NCBI RefSeq assembly: GCF_000020125.1
Contig: NC_010676.1
Span: 1,488,001 to 1,552,000 of the forward strand
From: Paraburkholderia phytofirmans PsJN
GTDB taxonomy: Bacteria; Pseudomonadota; Gammaproteobacteria; Burkholderiales; Burkholderiaceae
Direction: 5' to 3'
Length of the DNA stretch: 64,000 nt
How positions within the stretch are numbered: position 1 is the first letter of the stretch; each line of letters opens with the position of its first letter. The notes under the pieces were generated by a model. That model ran no database searches, was not told the origin of the DNA, and saw only the letters and a program-made list of their open reading frames with translations. The translations under genes were made by a program, and so were the position numbers. Shown one piece after another: positions 43,646 to 53,242 of this stretch.

Positions 43646-44545
43646 CTATACGAGCGGCCCTTCTTGCTGCTTTCCACGCATCGCAACGGCAACCGAACTG
43701 GTCACAATCAATGCAATGCCGAGCAGCGACATGGCGCCGATCGTTTCGCCCCACGCCACATAACCGAACAGCGCCGCCCACACGATGCTCGTGTAGTTAT
43801 ACGGCGCGAGCGCGCCGGCGTCGGCCTGGCGAAATGCCATGGTCATCAGCAATTGCCCGGCCGTGGCGAAGCCGCCGAGCAAGGCCATCACCGCGAGCGC
43901 CTGGAGCGTAGGCGCGCGCCACGCGAAAAACAGCGAAACGCTAGTGACAATCGTGCCGATCACCGTGAAATACAGCACCGTCGTGCCCGAATCGTCCGAG
44001 GCGCGAATGCGCTTGATCTGAATGATCGACAGCGCGCCGAAGAAGGCGCTCGACATCAGTAGGACAGGACCGAGCCAACTCGAATGCGAGCCGTCCGGAC
44101 GCACCACGAACAGCACGCCGACAAAGCCGACCGCTGCAGCCAGCGCATCGCGCGGCTTCAACGCCTCCTTCAGCAGCAGCGGCGCGAGTACGATCACCAG
44201 CAAGGTCTCCGAGTAGACGATCGCCACTGCTTCGCTAAGCGGCATGTACGGCAGACCCGCGAAGAAGAGACCTGAGGCGCCAAGCAACGTCAGTGCGCGA
44301 AGGGTCTGCCCGCGCACGTCCATGTGCCTGATCCGCTCGACGAGCGGCTTGCCGCGCAGGCATACCGCGACAGCCGGCAGCAGGCCGAACAGCATGCGAA
44401 AGAACGTCACTTCGTTGGCCGGATAAGCGAGCGTTACGGATTTGGCGAGCGCATCGACCAGCGCGAAACAGAACATCGACACGAGGATCAGCGCAACGCT
44501 GCGCAGGGGCACGGCGCTCGTGCGGACAGCGGTGATGGGCGGCAT
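43646..44545 (-). CDS. EamA/DMT-family transporter
   Basis: 299 residues from ATG 44545 (AGGAAAG six bases upstream). Ten hydrophobic helices in two EamA repeats, for example VALILVSMFCFALVDALAKSV at the start and GLFFAGLPYMPLSEAVAIVYSETLLVIVLAPLLLKE in repeat 1. Repeat 2 ends in LLGIALIVTSSVAVAM. Members of the drug/metabolite superfamily export amino acids, purines or other metabolites. The substrate cannot be deduced. It is a single-gene unit. Confidence 0.92.
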   Translation of the reverse strand: MPPITAVRTSAVPLRSVALILVSMFCFALVDALAKSVTLAYPANEVTFFRMLFGLLPAVAVCLRGKPLVERIRHMDVRGQTLRALTLLGASGLFFAGLPYMPLSEAVAIVYSETLLVIVLAPLLLKEALKPRDALAAAVGFVGVLFVVRPDGSHSSWLGPVLLMSSAFFGALSIIQIKRIRASDDSGTTVLYFTVIGTIVTSVSLFFAWRAPTLQALAVMALLGGFATAGQLLMTMAFRQADAGALAPYNYTSIVWAALFGYVAWGETIGAMSLLGIALIVTSSVAVAMRGKQQEGPLV

Positions 44546-44627
44546 GGACTTTCCTGGGAGCGCGCGAAACGACGCGTCGCCCCGGTTTCGCGGGCCGGCT
44601 GCGCGGCTCGCATGGGTGGAAATCGGA

Positions 44628-44852
44628 TTATGCCTGCGCCGCCGCGAAGGGATCGACAAGCACCGTGACAATTGATTCGAACTGCGCCGTCCCTACGACT
44701 AATTGCGGCTCGCCTGGCGTGATCTCGCGAGCCACATTACCTACTTCGTCGGCCCGCACCGTAAGGACGCGCGCATTATCTTCTGGGAAGCGCATCAGCG
44801 GACCGGCAGTAAGTGCACATATACCAGCCCGTCTTGTGCAGCGCAGCGGCAT
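44628..44852 (-). CDS. Possible small hypothetical protein
   Basis: Candidate 74-residue protein from ATG 44852, which has GAGG five bases upstream. The C-terminal half has a balanced, non-repetitive composition (VLTVRADEVGNVAREITPGEPQ then LVVGTAQFESIVTVLVDP) unlike the Arg/Ser-rich shadow frames. No family is recognised. GC in third codon positions is lower than in neighbours, which may mean foreign origin or that it is not real. It sits between the EamA gene and divergent trehalase. Confidence 0.4.
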   Translation of the reverse strand: MPLRCTRRAGICALTAGPLMRFPEDNARVLTVRADEVGNVAREITPGEPQLVVGTAQFESIVTVLVDPFAAAQA

Positions 44853-44992
44853 GCGTACCTCGCGTATGCCTTCCGCATCGGCGTTTGTAACGCCCCGTGA
44901 TTTGTGCGATGCTAGCCACGCCCTGGTTATCCCTAGAAGAAACATTGGGCGCGAGGCAGACCGATCCTGTTGTCCATTCCTCTGGAGGAGAC

Positions 44993-46666
44993 ATGATTGA
45001 GTCATCGCAACCGCGCAACTTCGGCCGCGCCGGCATCGCATCCCGCACCGCTTTCCGTAGCGTCGAATCCACCAGGCTGCATCGCATAGCGGCCGCTTCA
45101 AGCTTCGTCTTCCTGATCAATCTCGCCGGCGTCTGCCATGCCGACACCCAGGTCGGCGGGCCACTTCCGCCCGCGCCCGACAAACTCTACGGCGATCTCT
45201 TCGTCGCCGTGCAAACCGCGCAGATTTATCCGGACCAGAAGACCTTCGTCGACGCAACGCCGAATGCCGATCCCGCCGCGATCGTGCAACTGTACGAGCA
45301 GCAGAAGCACAACCCCGGCTTTTCGCTGGCGAAGTTCGTCAACAAATACTTCACGCCACCGAGCGAGCCGGTCATCACGCCACCCGCCAATCAGACGCTG
45401 CGTGAACACATCAACTGGCTATGGCCCGCGCTGACCCGCACCACCACCAGCGCGCCGCCGAACAGCTCGCTGATTCCATTGCCGAAACCCTATGTGGTGC
45501 CCGGCGGCCGGTTCCGCGAAGGCTACTACTGGGACACCTATTTCACGATGCTGGGTCTGCAGGAATCGGGCAACGAAAATCTGGTCGACGACATGCTCGA
45601 CAACTTCGCCTACGAGATCGATACCTTCGGCCACATTCCAAACGGCAATCGCACCTACTATCTGGACCGTTCGCAGCCGCCGTTTTTCTCGCACATGGTG
45701 GAACTCGCGGCAAAGATGGAAGGCCACGGCGTCTATCAGAAGTACCTGCCGGCGTTACGCAAGGAATACGCGTACTGGATGCAGGGCGAGTCCACCACGC
45801 GACCCGGCTCGGCCACGCGCAATGTCGTCGTGATGCCGGATCGCACGGTGCTCAACCGCTACTGGGATGAGCTCGACACGCCGCGCGACGAATCGTACCT
45901 GGAGGACATTCAGACCGCGCAACAGGCGAGCGGCCGCAATCCGAACGACGTCTACCGCGAGTTGCGCGCCACCGCCGAAAGCGGCTGGGATTTCAGCTCG
46001 CGCTGGTTCGGCGACAACATGACGCTCGCGACGGTGCGCACCACGTCGATTATTCCGGTCGACCTGAACAGCCTGATGTTCCATCTCGAGATCACCATCG
46101 CCAAGGGTTGCGGCGAGACGCGCGATTTCCGCTGCGTCGGCGAATTCGCGCAACGCGCCGCGAAGCGTGCGCTCGGCATCAACCGCTATCTGTGGAATCC
46201 CAACGGCTATTACGGCGACTATGACTGGCAGCTCGCCAGGCCGCGCGACAACAAGACGGCGGCGATGGTGTTCCCGCTGTTCGTCGGCGCCGCGTGGCCG
46301 GATCGCGCGCTCAAGACGGCGAAACAGGTGCAGTCCACCTTGCTGCAACCGGGCGGCCTCGTCACGACGACCTACAACACCACGCAGCAGTGGGACGCGC
46401 CGAACGGCTGGGCGCCGCTGCACTGGGCGGCCATTCAGGGCTTGAAGCGTTATGGTCAGGACGCGCTCGCGCAACAGATCGGCACGCGCTTTCTCAGCGA
46501 CGTCAAAGGCGTCTATGCGTCCGATCAGAAGCTGGTCGAGAAATACGTGGTGGAAGGCTCGGGAACGGGCGGCGGCGGCGGTGGCGAATATCCGCTGCAG
46601 GACGGCTTCGGCTGGACCAACGGCGTGACGCTCAAGTTGCTCGACCTGTACAGCCCGGGCGATTGA
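44993..46666 (+). CDS. treA: Periplasmic trehalase (GH37)
   Basis: 557 residues from ATG 44993, preceded by GGAGGAG. The N-terminus has a hydrophobic segment ([20 protein letters not shown]) that is a signal peptide with a long basic n-region. Both GH37 signatures are intact: [15 protein letters not shown] near 170 and [13 protein letters not shown] near 470. The general acid Asp and base Glu fall in the usual places. The enzyme splits trehalose to two glucose outside the cytoplasm, so the cell can use it as carbon source or osmolyte. A Gly-rich stretch of about 8 residues lies near the end. Confidence 0.93.
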   Translation: MIESSQPRNFGRAGIASRTAFRSVESTRLHRIAAASSFVFLINLAGVCHADTQVGGPLPPAPDKLYGDLFVAVQTAQIYPDQKTFVDATPNADPAAIVQLYEQQKHNPGFSLAKFVNKYFTPPSEPVITPPANQTLREHINWLWPALTRTTTSAPPNSSLIPLPKPYVVPGGRFREGYYWDTYFTMLGLQESGNENLVDDMLDNFAYEIDTFGHIPNGNRTYYLDRSQPPFFSHMVELAAKMEGHGVYQKYLPALRKEYAYWMQGESTTRPGSATRNVVVMPDRTVLNRYWDELDTPRDESYLEDIQTAQQASGRNPNDVYRELRATAESGWDFSSRWFGDNMTLATVRTTSIIPVDLNSLMFHLEITIAKGCGETRDFRCVGEFAQRAAKRALGINRYLWNPNGYYGDYDWQLARPRDNKTAAMVFPLFVGAAWPDRALKTAKQVQSTLLQPGGLVTTTYNTTQQWDAPNGWAPLHWAAIQGLKRYGQDALAQQIGTRFLSDVKGVYASDQKLVEKYVVEGSGTGGGGGGEYPLQDGFGWTNGVTLKLLDLYSPGD

Positions 46667-46704
46667 GTCCGCACGGAGGGCGGTCCGGCGGTCGCGGCAG
46701 GTCA

Positions 46705-46732
46705 TGAACACTGTATAAAAACACAGTATAAT
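46705..46732 (+). promoter_or_regulatory. Sigma-70 promoter with embedded LexA (SOS) box
   Basis: TGAACA (46705-46710) and a perfect TATAAT (46727-46732) form a promoter with a 16-bp spacer. The spacer is itself a LexA-type operator, CTGT-N8-ACAG (46711-46726), matching the Escherichia coli and betaproteobacterial SOS box. The expected transcript starts near 46739 and the AlkB-type gene begins at 46792. LexA bound here would block RNA polymerase directly. Confidence 0.8.
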
Positions 46733-46791
46733 GATTTGCCCGAGCCGCCCTTCGTTGCGTGACCGCGCGGCGCCCAACCCACGTTGGAATC

Positions 46792-47379
46792 ATGGTGTCC
46801 CAGCAAGCCCTATTCGCGCCAGAGCCCATCGCCCTTCTCCATGACGAGGAAGGCGGAATCCGCTATCTGCCCGAGTCGATCCCGGCTGCCACGGCGCAGG
46901 CGTGGTTCGAGACTGCGCTGCGCAATGTCGGCTGGCTTAGTCAGCAGCGCATGATGTACGACCGCGAAGTCGCCGTGCCGCGTCTGCTCGCCACCTTCGC
47001 CCGCGATGCCGGCGATCTGCCCGCGCCTTTGGGCGAGGCATTCGAAGCCGTACGCGCGCTAGTGGGTGCGCCGTTCAATCGCGTCGGTCTTAATCTCTAT
47101 CGCGACGGCAGCGACAGCGTCGCGCCGCACAGCGACAAAACAGAGAAGCTGGTGCCCGCCCAGCCGATAGCGATCGTTTCGCTCGGCGCGAGTCGCCGCA
47201 TGACGATCCGGCCGAAAGTCGGCGTCGGCGCAGGACGCATCGTGCATGTCGAACTGGAGCCCGGCAGTTGTCTCGTCATGAGCTATGCGTCGCAATTCAC
47301 GCATGAGCACGGTATTCCCAAGCTTGCGGGTGTCACACAGCCGCGCATCAGCCTCGCGTTTCGCTGCTTCAGCGGTTGA
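46792..47379 (+). CDS. AlkB-type Fe(II)/2-oxoglutarate dioxygenase
   Basis: 195 residues from ATG 46792. Iron ligands His-x-Asp in APHSDKTE and the distal His in FTHEHGIPK, plus the 2-oxoglutarate-binding arginines in PRISLAFR, are all present. FNRVGLNLYRDG is the Asn-x-Tyr motif of the ABH2-like subgroup. These enzymes repair 1-methyladenine and 3-methylcytosine by oxidative demethylation. It has its own promoter with a LexA box, so it is likely damage induced. It converges on an exported carbonic anhydrase gene. Confidence 0.9.
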   Translation: MVSQQALFAPEPIALLHDEEGGIRYLPESIPAATAQAWFETALRNVGWLSQQRMMYDREVAVPRLLATFARDAGDLPAPLGEAFEAVRALVGAPFNRVGLNLYRDGSDSVAPHSDKTEKLVPAQPIAIVSLGASRRMTIRPKVGVGAGRIVHVELEPGSCLVMSYASQFTHEHGIPKLAGVTQPRISLAFRCFSG

Positions 47380-47473
47380 CGAGCGCGAGCAGCGGTTCTG
47401 GCTTCACCGCTTTGAACCGCTCATTTCAGCCATGCACGGAATCAGCCGGCGTGACATCCGGGCAAGAGTCGCA

Positions 47474-48211
47474 TCAGAGCAACGTGACCTTCCCCGTCGC
47501 GAGATCGTAGATACCGCCGACAATCTTCACCTTGCCGCTCTTCACATACGGCCCGATAAGCGGTCTGGATACGATCAGCCGGTTGGCATTCAACCTGACG
47601 TTTTCGATGGTGGTTTGCGCGACGAGATCCTCGCCTGGATCTCCCTTCGCCACTTTCGCCACTTTCGCCATCTGCATGGCCGGCTTGATCGCGCGGACCA
47701 GTTCGGGCAGATGGCCGGGCAAACGAGCGCCATCCTTGAGCGCCTTGACCGTAGCCGTCACCGCGCCACACTGCGTATGCCCGAGCACCATGATGAGCGG
47801 CACGCCGAGGAATTCGACGCCGTATTCGAGGCTCGCGAGAATATCGTCGTTGACGAAATTGCCGGCCACGCGCACCACGAACAGATCGCCCGGCCCCTGA
47901 TCGAAGGCAAGCTCCGGCGCGACCCGCGAATCCGCACAGCCAACGATCGCCGCAATCGGATACTGCGCCGAAACACGCGCCGCGCGGCCCGCGGAATAGT
48001 CCTTGTTTGAAGGGTTATTCGCGGCGTAGCGGGCGTTGCCCTGCATCAGGCGATCAAGCGCTTCGGAAGGTGGAATCGAATTCGGCCCATTGGCGGACGC
48101 AGGTTCGGCCGCCACCGCAACGCGCTGCGACAACCCCGCCAGCGTGATCGACGACGCACCGGCCAGCAGCAGATTGCGCCGCATGGGGGAAGACAGATGA
48201 CGGCCGCACAT
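47474..48211 (-). CDS. Exported beta-class carbonic anhydrase
   Basis: 245 residues. The N-terminus MRRNLLLAGASSITLAGLSQRVAVAA fits a twin-arginine or Sec export signal. The start at 48211 is supported by AGGAGG seven bases upstream. The beta-CA zinc site is visible: CADSR with Cys and Asp-Arg dyad, then HTQCG with His and Cys. It interconverts CO2 and bicarbonate, here presumably in the periplasm. An insertion AKVAKVAKGDPG is coded by a 9-bp triplicate (about 47650-47677). Confidence 0.92.
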   Translation of the reverse strand: MCGRHLSSPMRRNLLLAGASSITLAGLSQRVAVAAEPASANGPNSIPPSEALDRLMQGNARYAANNPSNKDYSAGRAARVSAQYPIAAIVGCADSRVAPELAFDQGPGDLFVVRVAGNFVNDDILASLEYGVEFLGVPLIMVLGHTQCGAVTATVKALKDGARLPGHLPELVRAIKPAMQMAKVAKVAKGDPGEDLVAQTTIENVRLNANRLIVSRPLIGPYVKSGKVKIVGGIYDLATGKVTLL

Positions 48212-48329
48212 GGCTCGCCTCCTATGTCATGAGCAACGCCCCAGCGGTGCCGTTCGAGCCGGCATGAGCCGTGAAAGTTGGTCGCGCACGCGACGTCTCA
48301 TCGTGCGCCTCTCACGTTCAAACATCAAG

Positions 48330-48965
48330 TTAGACGGCGTAGATGTCCGGGTTGTCCACCAGCGGCAAGAATTTTCCGCTAGGTCCGTCGAGCGCGAGCA
48401 TCGTGCCGGTTTCGATATCGAAGATCCAGCCGTGCAGCCGCAGCGTTTTGTTCGCGAGCCCGACTGCCACCGAAGGATGCGTGCGGATGTTCGCGAGTTG
48501 CGCAATCACGTTGTCCTTGACCAGCGCGGAGAGACACTCGGCGTCCGAATGGTAAGTGCGTGATGCGTTGATGGCCTTGGCCGCATCCGCGTGACGCAGC
48601 CAGCCCGCCACCGCCGGCAGATGATCGAGATTCTTGCAGGTCGAGATTGCCGTCATTGCACCGCAATTCGAGTGGCCGCAAATCACGATATCGCGCACGC
48701 CCAACACGGCCACCGCGTACTCGACGGTCGCCGACACGCCGCCCGGCTCCGGGCCATACGACGGCACGATATTGCCCGCGTTGCGGATCACGAACAGCGA
48801 ACCGGGCTCGGTCTGCGTCAGCAACTCGGGCACGACACGGCTGTCCGAGCACGTCACGAAAAGCGTGCTGGGACTTTGCGCCATCGACAGGCGCTTGAAC
48901 AATGCGCTCTGCTGCGGAAAGACTTCCTGTTGAAAGCGGATGAGACCTTCGATGATTTCCTGCAC
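48330..48965 (-). CDS. can: Beta-class carbonic anhydrase (cytoplasmic, Can-like)
   Basis: 211 residues from GTG 48965 with GGAG seven bases upstream; longer frames begin with an Arg/Leu repeat that is not coding. The zinc site is CSDSR (Cys and Asp-Arg dyad) and GHSNCG (His and Cys). [28 protein letters not shown] is typical of the plant-type beta enzymes such as E. coli Can. It supplies bicarbonate for carboxylation reactions. It lies 118 bp upstream of the exported paralog on the same strand. Confidence 0.93.
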   Translation of the reverse strand: MQEIIEGLIRFQQEVFPQQSALFKRLSMAQSPSTLFVTCSDSRVVPELLTQTEPGSLFVIRNAGNIVPSYGPEPGGVSATVEYAVAVLGVRDIVICGHSNCGAMTAISTCKNLDHLPAVAGWLRHADAAKAINASRTYHSDAECLSALVKDNVIAQLANIRTHPSVAVGLANKTLRLHGWIFDIETGTMLALDGPSGKFLPLVDNPDIYAV

Positions 48966-49294
48966 GGTTGTTCTCCAGATAAATCGAAGCCTGAGCCTGC
49001 AGTGCTCACGATAATATGAAAGCCGGGAGCATACATGCGATCTATTGGCGCGACTATACCGCAGCCTCAACCGCAGTCTCAACCGCAGCCGCGAACCGGA
49101 CAACCATGCGGGCGCGTGCGCAGCGAAATAAAAAAAGCCCCGGCTGTTACCAGCCGGGGCCAACTCTCTCGCTCGCACACCGGAAACCGTGCGTGCCTGA
49201 CTACTTTACCGATACCGCCGATGCGGATATATACGCCATGCTGGAAGAGTCCCTTCCAACGCGGCCCGTCCCACACTGCGCGGGGCGCGTCGGA
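48966..49294. other. 329-bp non-coding gap before carbonic anhydrase and after DUF4148 gene
   Basis: No coding region. The left part, about 49050-49100, has an imperfect CCGCAGCCTCAAC-type dodecamer repeat (CAGCCTCAACCG, CAGTCTCAACCG). The middle contains the terminator of the DUF4148 gene. The right half is plain sequence with no recognised site. Confidence 0.5.
49125..49160 (-). terminator. Rho-independent terminator of the DUF4148 gene
   Basis: Perfect 10-bp GC-rich stem GCCCCGGCTG (49137-49146) and CAGCCGGGGC (49151-49160) with TTAC loop. On the minus strand it is followed by TTTTTTTATTTC. Confidence 0.92.
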
Positions 49295-49603
49295 TCAACG
49301 GCTATACATTGCATTCCAGTCGGCGGCGGGCACAGCCGGGCGGCCGCTTTGTGACGAACCCGCCACGCTGCCGCCATAGCCGTTAGTCTCGCCGTTGCGC
49401 GCGGCGACGCGCGCTTCCGCCGCCTGAATCGCGTCCGGGTAATGCGCCTGATCGCCGTCGCCGACGTGGTAGCCGGACGCTTGCAGTTGAACCAGTTCCG
49501 CGCGCACCTGCTCGCGCGTGACGTGGGAATTCGATTGGGCGAACACAGTGGCCGAAGCAGCCAGCGAAGCGACGATAACGACAGCCTTGATCAGGGACTT
49601 CAT
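49295..49603 (-). CDS. DUF4148 secreted small protein
   Basis: 102 residues. Sec signal peptide (SLIKAVVIVASLAASATVFAQ, cleaved after about 22). The mature protein opens with VTREQVRAELVQLQASGYHVG, the DUF4148 signature, then DQAHYPDAIQAAEARVAAR, and a Gly/Ser-rich tail. DUF4148 is abundant in Burkholderiales periplasmic proteins; function is unknown. A strong terminator follows 135 bp downstream. Confidence 0.92.
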   Translation of the reverse strand: MKSLIKAVVIVASLAASATVFAQSNSHVTREQVRAELVQLQASGYHVGDGDQAHYPDAIQAAEARVAARNGETNGYGGSVAGSSQSGRPAVPAADWNAMYSR

Positions 49604-49748
49604 GATAAAAACAACCTCCGGTTATTGATGGTCGGCGGCGCTTCGAATCACTCTGCGCGCCGCCCGTGAAATCAATATAGGCGCCGATACCCCAGAAAAT
49701 AACGGCCGCCCGCCGAAGGGATTGTTCCTGAATCTGGAGAAATCACGC

Positions 49749-50900
49749 TCAAAAGCGCGTGCGGATCCCCACCGTGCCGACCACCTGATTACCCGTGGAC
49801 GACGCGCCGCCCGCCGTGTTGATAAACGCCGTGTAGCCCTTGCCGCTCACGTGCTGATACATCGCTTCGGCATACACGTCGGTGCGCAACGACAGCGAAT
49901 AGACGGCCTGCAGATTCATCTGATTCCATTTCGGATCCGCCCCGAAGCTCGAGGTGCCGCCCACATGCGCGTCCGTAAAGGTGTAGGCCGCGCCGAGGCT
50001 CAGCGCGGGCGTCATGGCGTACTTGCCGTTCACTTCATAGTTATCGAAGCGCATCGAGCCATGCGTGGCGCCGAACGACGCGGTGTTCTGGAACTGGCTA
50101 TGCGTATAGACGAAGCCCGCCGTTACGGGACCGAAACCATAGCTCAACGCGGCGCCGGCCGTGCGCTGCACATCGGCGCCGAGCTGGAAGCCGCCCGTGC
50201 CGTTGGCCGCGGATTCGCCGAGATCGACCGCGCCGGCCGTGTTGGCGCTCGAGTTCGAACCGTTGATCTGCAAATAGCCGGCAGCCGCCTTGAACGGACC
50301 GTTGGCATAGCTCACGCCCGCGCTATAGGCACGATTGACCGCGAAGCCCGTGTTGTTCGAGAAGGCGTACATTCCGCCGAACTTCAGACCGGCATAGTTC
50401 GCGCTCGCGTACTTCACGGCGTTGCTCATGCGCACCGAGTGATTCAGATTGTCGTTGTCGAACGGATGCGCGAAGCCGGTATCGCCGAACGTGCCCGCCG
50501 TGCCCGAGAGCGGCGCGACGAAATCGACCAGCGAATCGTACTGGCGGCCCAGCGTGAACGTGCCGTACTGCTTGCTGCTCAAGCCGACAAACGCCTGACG
50601 GCCGAACAGCCGGCCGTTCTGGCCGAGCTTGCCGTTCTGCAAGTTATAGCCGTTCTCCAGCACGAAGATCGCCTGCAATCCGCCGCCGAGATCTTCCGCG
50701 CCGCGCAAGCCGAAGCGGCTGCCGTTGATGTTGCCGCTAGTGGCCTGAACCAGCGCGCCCTGCGAGCCGCCCTTCTTTACGTTGTTGGTGTACATCACCC
50801 CGGCGTCGATGAGGCCGTACAGCGTGACTGAACTTTGCGCATGCGCCGTGGCGGCGGCAAGTCCTGCGAACGCCGCAACCGCGGCGGAAATCTTTTTCAC
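49749..50900 (-). CDS. Outer membrane porin (Gram-negative trimeric porin family)
   Basis: 383 residues with signal peptide (AAVAAFAGLAAATAHAQ) and mature start QSSVTLYGLIDAGVMYTN. It shows SRFGLRGAEDLGGGLQAIFVLENGY, GRQAFVGLSS and a terminal RTRF ending in Phe. It should form a 16-strand barrel trimer. It is the second porin of the window; the two share the fold but not high identity by eye, so they are not a recent duplication. It has its own promoter region of 300 bp. Confidence 0.94.
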   Translation of the reverse strand: MKKISAAVAAFAGLAAATAHAQSSVTLYGLIDAGVMYTNNVKKGGSQGALVQATSGNINGSRFGLRGAEDLGGGLQAIFVLENGYNLQNGKLGQNGRLFGRQAFVGLSSKQYGTFTLGRQYDSLVDFVAPLSGTAGTFGDTGFAHPFDNDNLNHSVRMSNAVKYASANYAGLKFGGMYAFSNNTGFAVNRAYSAGVSYANGPFKAAAGYLQINGSNSSANTAGAVDLGESAANGTGGFQLGADVQRTAGAALSYGFGPVTAGFVYTHSQFQNTASFGATHGSMRFDNYEVNGKYAMTPALSLGAAYTFTDAHVGGTSSFGADPKWNQMNLQAVYSLSLRTDVYAEAMYQHVSGKGYTAFINTAGGASSTGNQVVGTVGIRTRF

Positions 50901-51200
50901 GTCAATGCTCCTGCGTAGCTGGAATGTCAGGTTGAACAGCGACGCGAGTATAGAAACGCGGGCATCGAAAACGAATGCCCGTGCCCTGGAGCAGTCCTTT
51001 ATGAAATCTGGAAGAATCCGTCATCTAAACGCAGCAATCGCGATGCGCTGCGCTTCGACGAGGTGTTTTGAAAGCTGAAGGCGCGTAGCCCGAGGTCTGC
51101 GCGCAATGAACGGGTTGTATGTGAACAACAGGCGTCAGGCGTTGAGGCGCTTGCGAGCCCGGCGTGTGCGCCGGACTCATCCTCAATGGAAACGGGCCGC
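50901..51200. promoter_or_regulatory. Porin upstream region with small hairpin
   Basis: 300 bp between the porin start and the DUF1488 stop. A 7-bp stem CGGGCAT / ATGCCCG (50959-50965 and 50975-50981) with a 9-base loop lies near the porin start and could influence its leader. No other element was recognised. Confidence 0.4.
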
Positions 51201-51467
51201 TTAGCTTCTGTTGAAGTCGCCGGTCTCGAGTTCCACGGACTGCCCGCCGTTTTTTTCGAGGACTTTGCGCGTAGCCTTTTCAATCTGCGCGCGATTTGCC
51301 TCGAACGTGTTGACAAGGTTATGGGCCGATGGGCCGTCGTTGCCGAAATGCTCGTTCAACGCATCCAGCGACACGCTGCACCAGACGTCGGCCCCGTCGA
51401 CATTGGCTTCGAAGGCGACGCGTGCCGCTGCAACCACTTCACGGCGTCCGGTGAATTCGATCCTCAT
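51201..51467 (-). CDS. DUF1488 family protein
   Basis: 88 residues from ATG 51467, which has GGAGGG five bases upstream. Starts MRIEFTGRREVVAAARVAFEANVDG, followed by VWCSVSLDALNEHFG and an acidic helical end (ANRAQIEKATRKVLEKNG). This matches the small cytoplasmic DUF1488 family of unknown function. It precedes the porin gene on the same strand but is separated from it by 300 bp. Confidence 0.8.
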   Translation of the reverse strand: MRIEFTGRREVVAAARVAFEANVDGADVWCSVSLDALNEHFGNDGPSAHNLVNTFEANRAQIEKATRKVLEKNGGQSVELETGDFNRS

Positions 51468-51682
51468 GATGACCCTCCATTTGTCGAAAGAAAGCTTCAA
51501 GCGCGCAAACGCTGTGCCACGGCGGCTTGGTCCGCAAGGCGGGCCGTTGTCAGCGCGTATTCTCAGCAGGGTGCATACTCGACATCGGCCGTCCTCGTAC
51601 GGTCGTGCTGATGCGTCACGGCATGGCCACCCTTGGCCGCGCTGCCCGACGTGCCTTATATCCTAATACTAACTTCTGGCCC

Positions 51683-53176
51683 ATGTCCCGCAACCCGCAA
51701 TCGTCGCGTCCTCTCGTCATTGCCGCCGTGATGGCGTCCATGGCGATGGTCGCCATCGAAGCCACCATCGTTTCCACCGCCATGCCTCAGATCGTCGCGC
51801 AACTCGGCGATCTGCATCTGTATAGCTGGGTCTTCTCGTCGTTCCTGCTCACGCAGACCGCGATGACCGTGGTGTTCGGCAAACTCGCCGACCTGTACGG
51901 CCGCAAGCCGGTCATGCTGGCCGGCATCGCAATCTTTCTGCTCGGCTCGGTACTGGCCGGCTTCGCGTGGTCGATGCCGGCCATGATCGCGTTCCGCCTG
52001 ATTCAGGGCGTCGGCGCGGGCGCGATCCAGCCGGTTACGCTGACCATCGTCGCCGATCTTTATCCCGCGCGCGAACGCGGCAAGGTGCAAGGCTACCTCG
52101 CGAGCGTGTGGGCGATTTCCGCGGTGGTGGGTCCGATGGTCGGCGGCTTCATCATTCACAACATGTCGTGGGCGTGGATCTTCTGGATGAACGTGCCGAT
52201 CGGCCTCGCCTCCGCGGCGGGCTTCATCGCGTTCCTGCGCGAATCGGAACGGCATGCGCGCCCTTCCATCGATTTCGGCGGTGCGGCGCTGTTCATGGCG
52301 GCGATCGCCTCGCTCATGATGGCGCTCACCTACGCCGGCGACGACCAGATCGCGCAAGCGTCGATGGCGGGCGGCGCGTTCGCGCTGTGCGTGCTGCTGT
52401 TCGTGTGGCAGGAGCGCCGCGCGGCCGAACCGATGATCTCCTTCGCGCTCTGGAGCCGCCGGCCGATTGCTGCCTCGAACGGCGCGACGTTGCTGTCCGG
52501 CATGATCCTGATGGGCTCGACCACGTTTTTGCCGATGTACGTGCAGGGCGTGCTGCATCGCTCGCCGGTGATCGCCGGCCTCGCCCTGACGATGATGATG
52601 GTGGGCTGGCCGACCGGCGCGACGCTCGCGGCAAAGTCGTTTCATCGTCTCGGCTTGCGGCGCATTCTGATTGGCGGCAGCGCGGCCATTCCGCTCGGCG
52701 CGGTGCTGCTGCTGTTTCTGTCGCCCGGCGGCTCGCCGCTCGTCGCGGCGTTCGGCTCGCTGATCATGGGCTTCGGCATGGGCACGTCGAGCGTCAGTTG
52801 CCTGATCCTGATTCAGGAGATCGTTCGCATGGACGAACGCGGCAGCGCCACCGCGTCGAATCTGTTTTCGCGCAATCTCGGCAGCACGTTGGGCGCGACG
52901 CTGTTCGGCGCGGTGCTCAATTTCGGCCTCAGCCATTCGAAGGGCGTGGCCGTGGTCACGTCGGATCAGTTGAAGGCGCTGCTGCAGAATCAGACCGCCA
53001 GCCTCGGTGACAGCGACATGATCCGCACCGTGCTGCATCAATCGCTGCACCTCACGTTCATTTCGCTCTTCGTCATCGCGATCTTCGTGGTGGTGCTGCT
53101 GATGTTCGTGCCGGCCGTCAAGATCGGCGGCGACAGGAAGATGCCGATCGAAGCGTTGGCGCCGCTGGAGGATTGA
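51683..53176 (+). CDS. MFS drug exporter, DHA2-like (14-TMS)
   Basis: 497 residues from ATG 51683. About 14 hydrophobic helices. The antiporter motif A, GKLADLYGRKPVML, is at the first cytoplasmic loop, and motif C-like GPMVGGFIIHNMSWAWIFWMNVPIG is complete, typical of EmrB/QacA-type exporters. It likely pumps toxic compounds or dyes with proton antiport. No MFP or regulator gene adjoins it, so it is a single-gene unit. Confidence 0.92.
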   Translation: MSRNPQSSRPLVIAAVMASMAMVAIEATIVSTAMPQIVAQLGDLHLYSWVFSSFLLTQTAMTVVFGKLADLYGRKPVMLAGIAIFLLGSVLAGFAWSMPAMIAFRLIQGVGAGAIQPVTLTIVADLYPARERGKVQGYLASVWAISAVVGPMVGGFIIHNMSWAWIFWMNVPIGLASAAGFIAFLRESERHARPSIDFGGAALFMAAIASLMMALTYAGDDQIAQASMAGGAFALCVLLFVWQERRAAEPMISFALWSRRPIAASNGATLLSGMILMGSTTFLPMYVQGVLHRSPVIAGLALTMMMVGWPTGATLAAKSFHRLGLRRILIGGSAAIPLGAVLLLFLSPGGSPLVAAFGSLIMGFGMGTSSVSCLILIQEIVRMDERGSATASNLFSRNLGSTLGATLFGAVLNFGLSHSKGVAVVTSDQLKALLQNQTASLGDSDMIRTVLHQSLHLTFISLFVIAIFVVVLLMFVPAVKIGGDRKMPIEALAPLED

Positions 53177-53242
53177 AATGCGCGGCGGCGTACCGCGCGC
53201 TGCCACGCTCGGTTCGATAACGCCGACGCATTGCTATCAGCG

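Noticed and set aside
44665..45000. Forward frame of 111 codons opposite the possible small gene
   Set aside because: Ser/Arg-rich composition; the ribosome-binding-site-supported candidate lies on the other strand.
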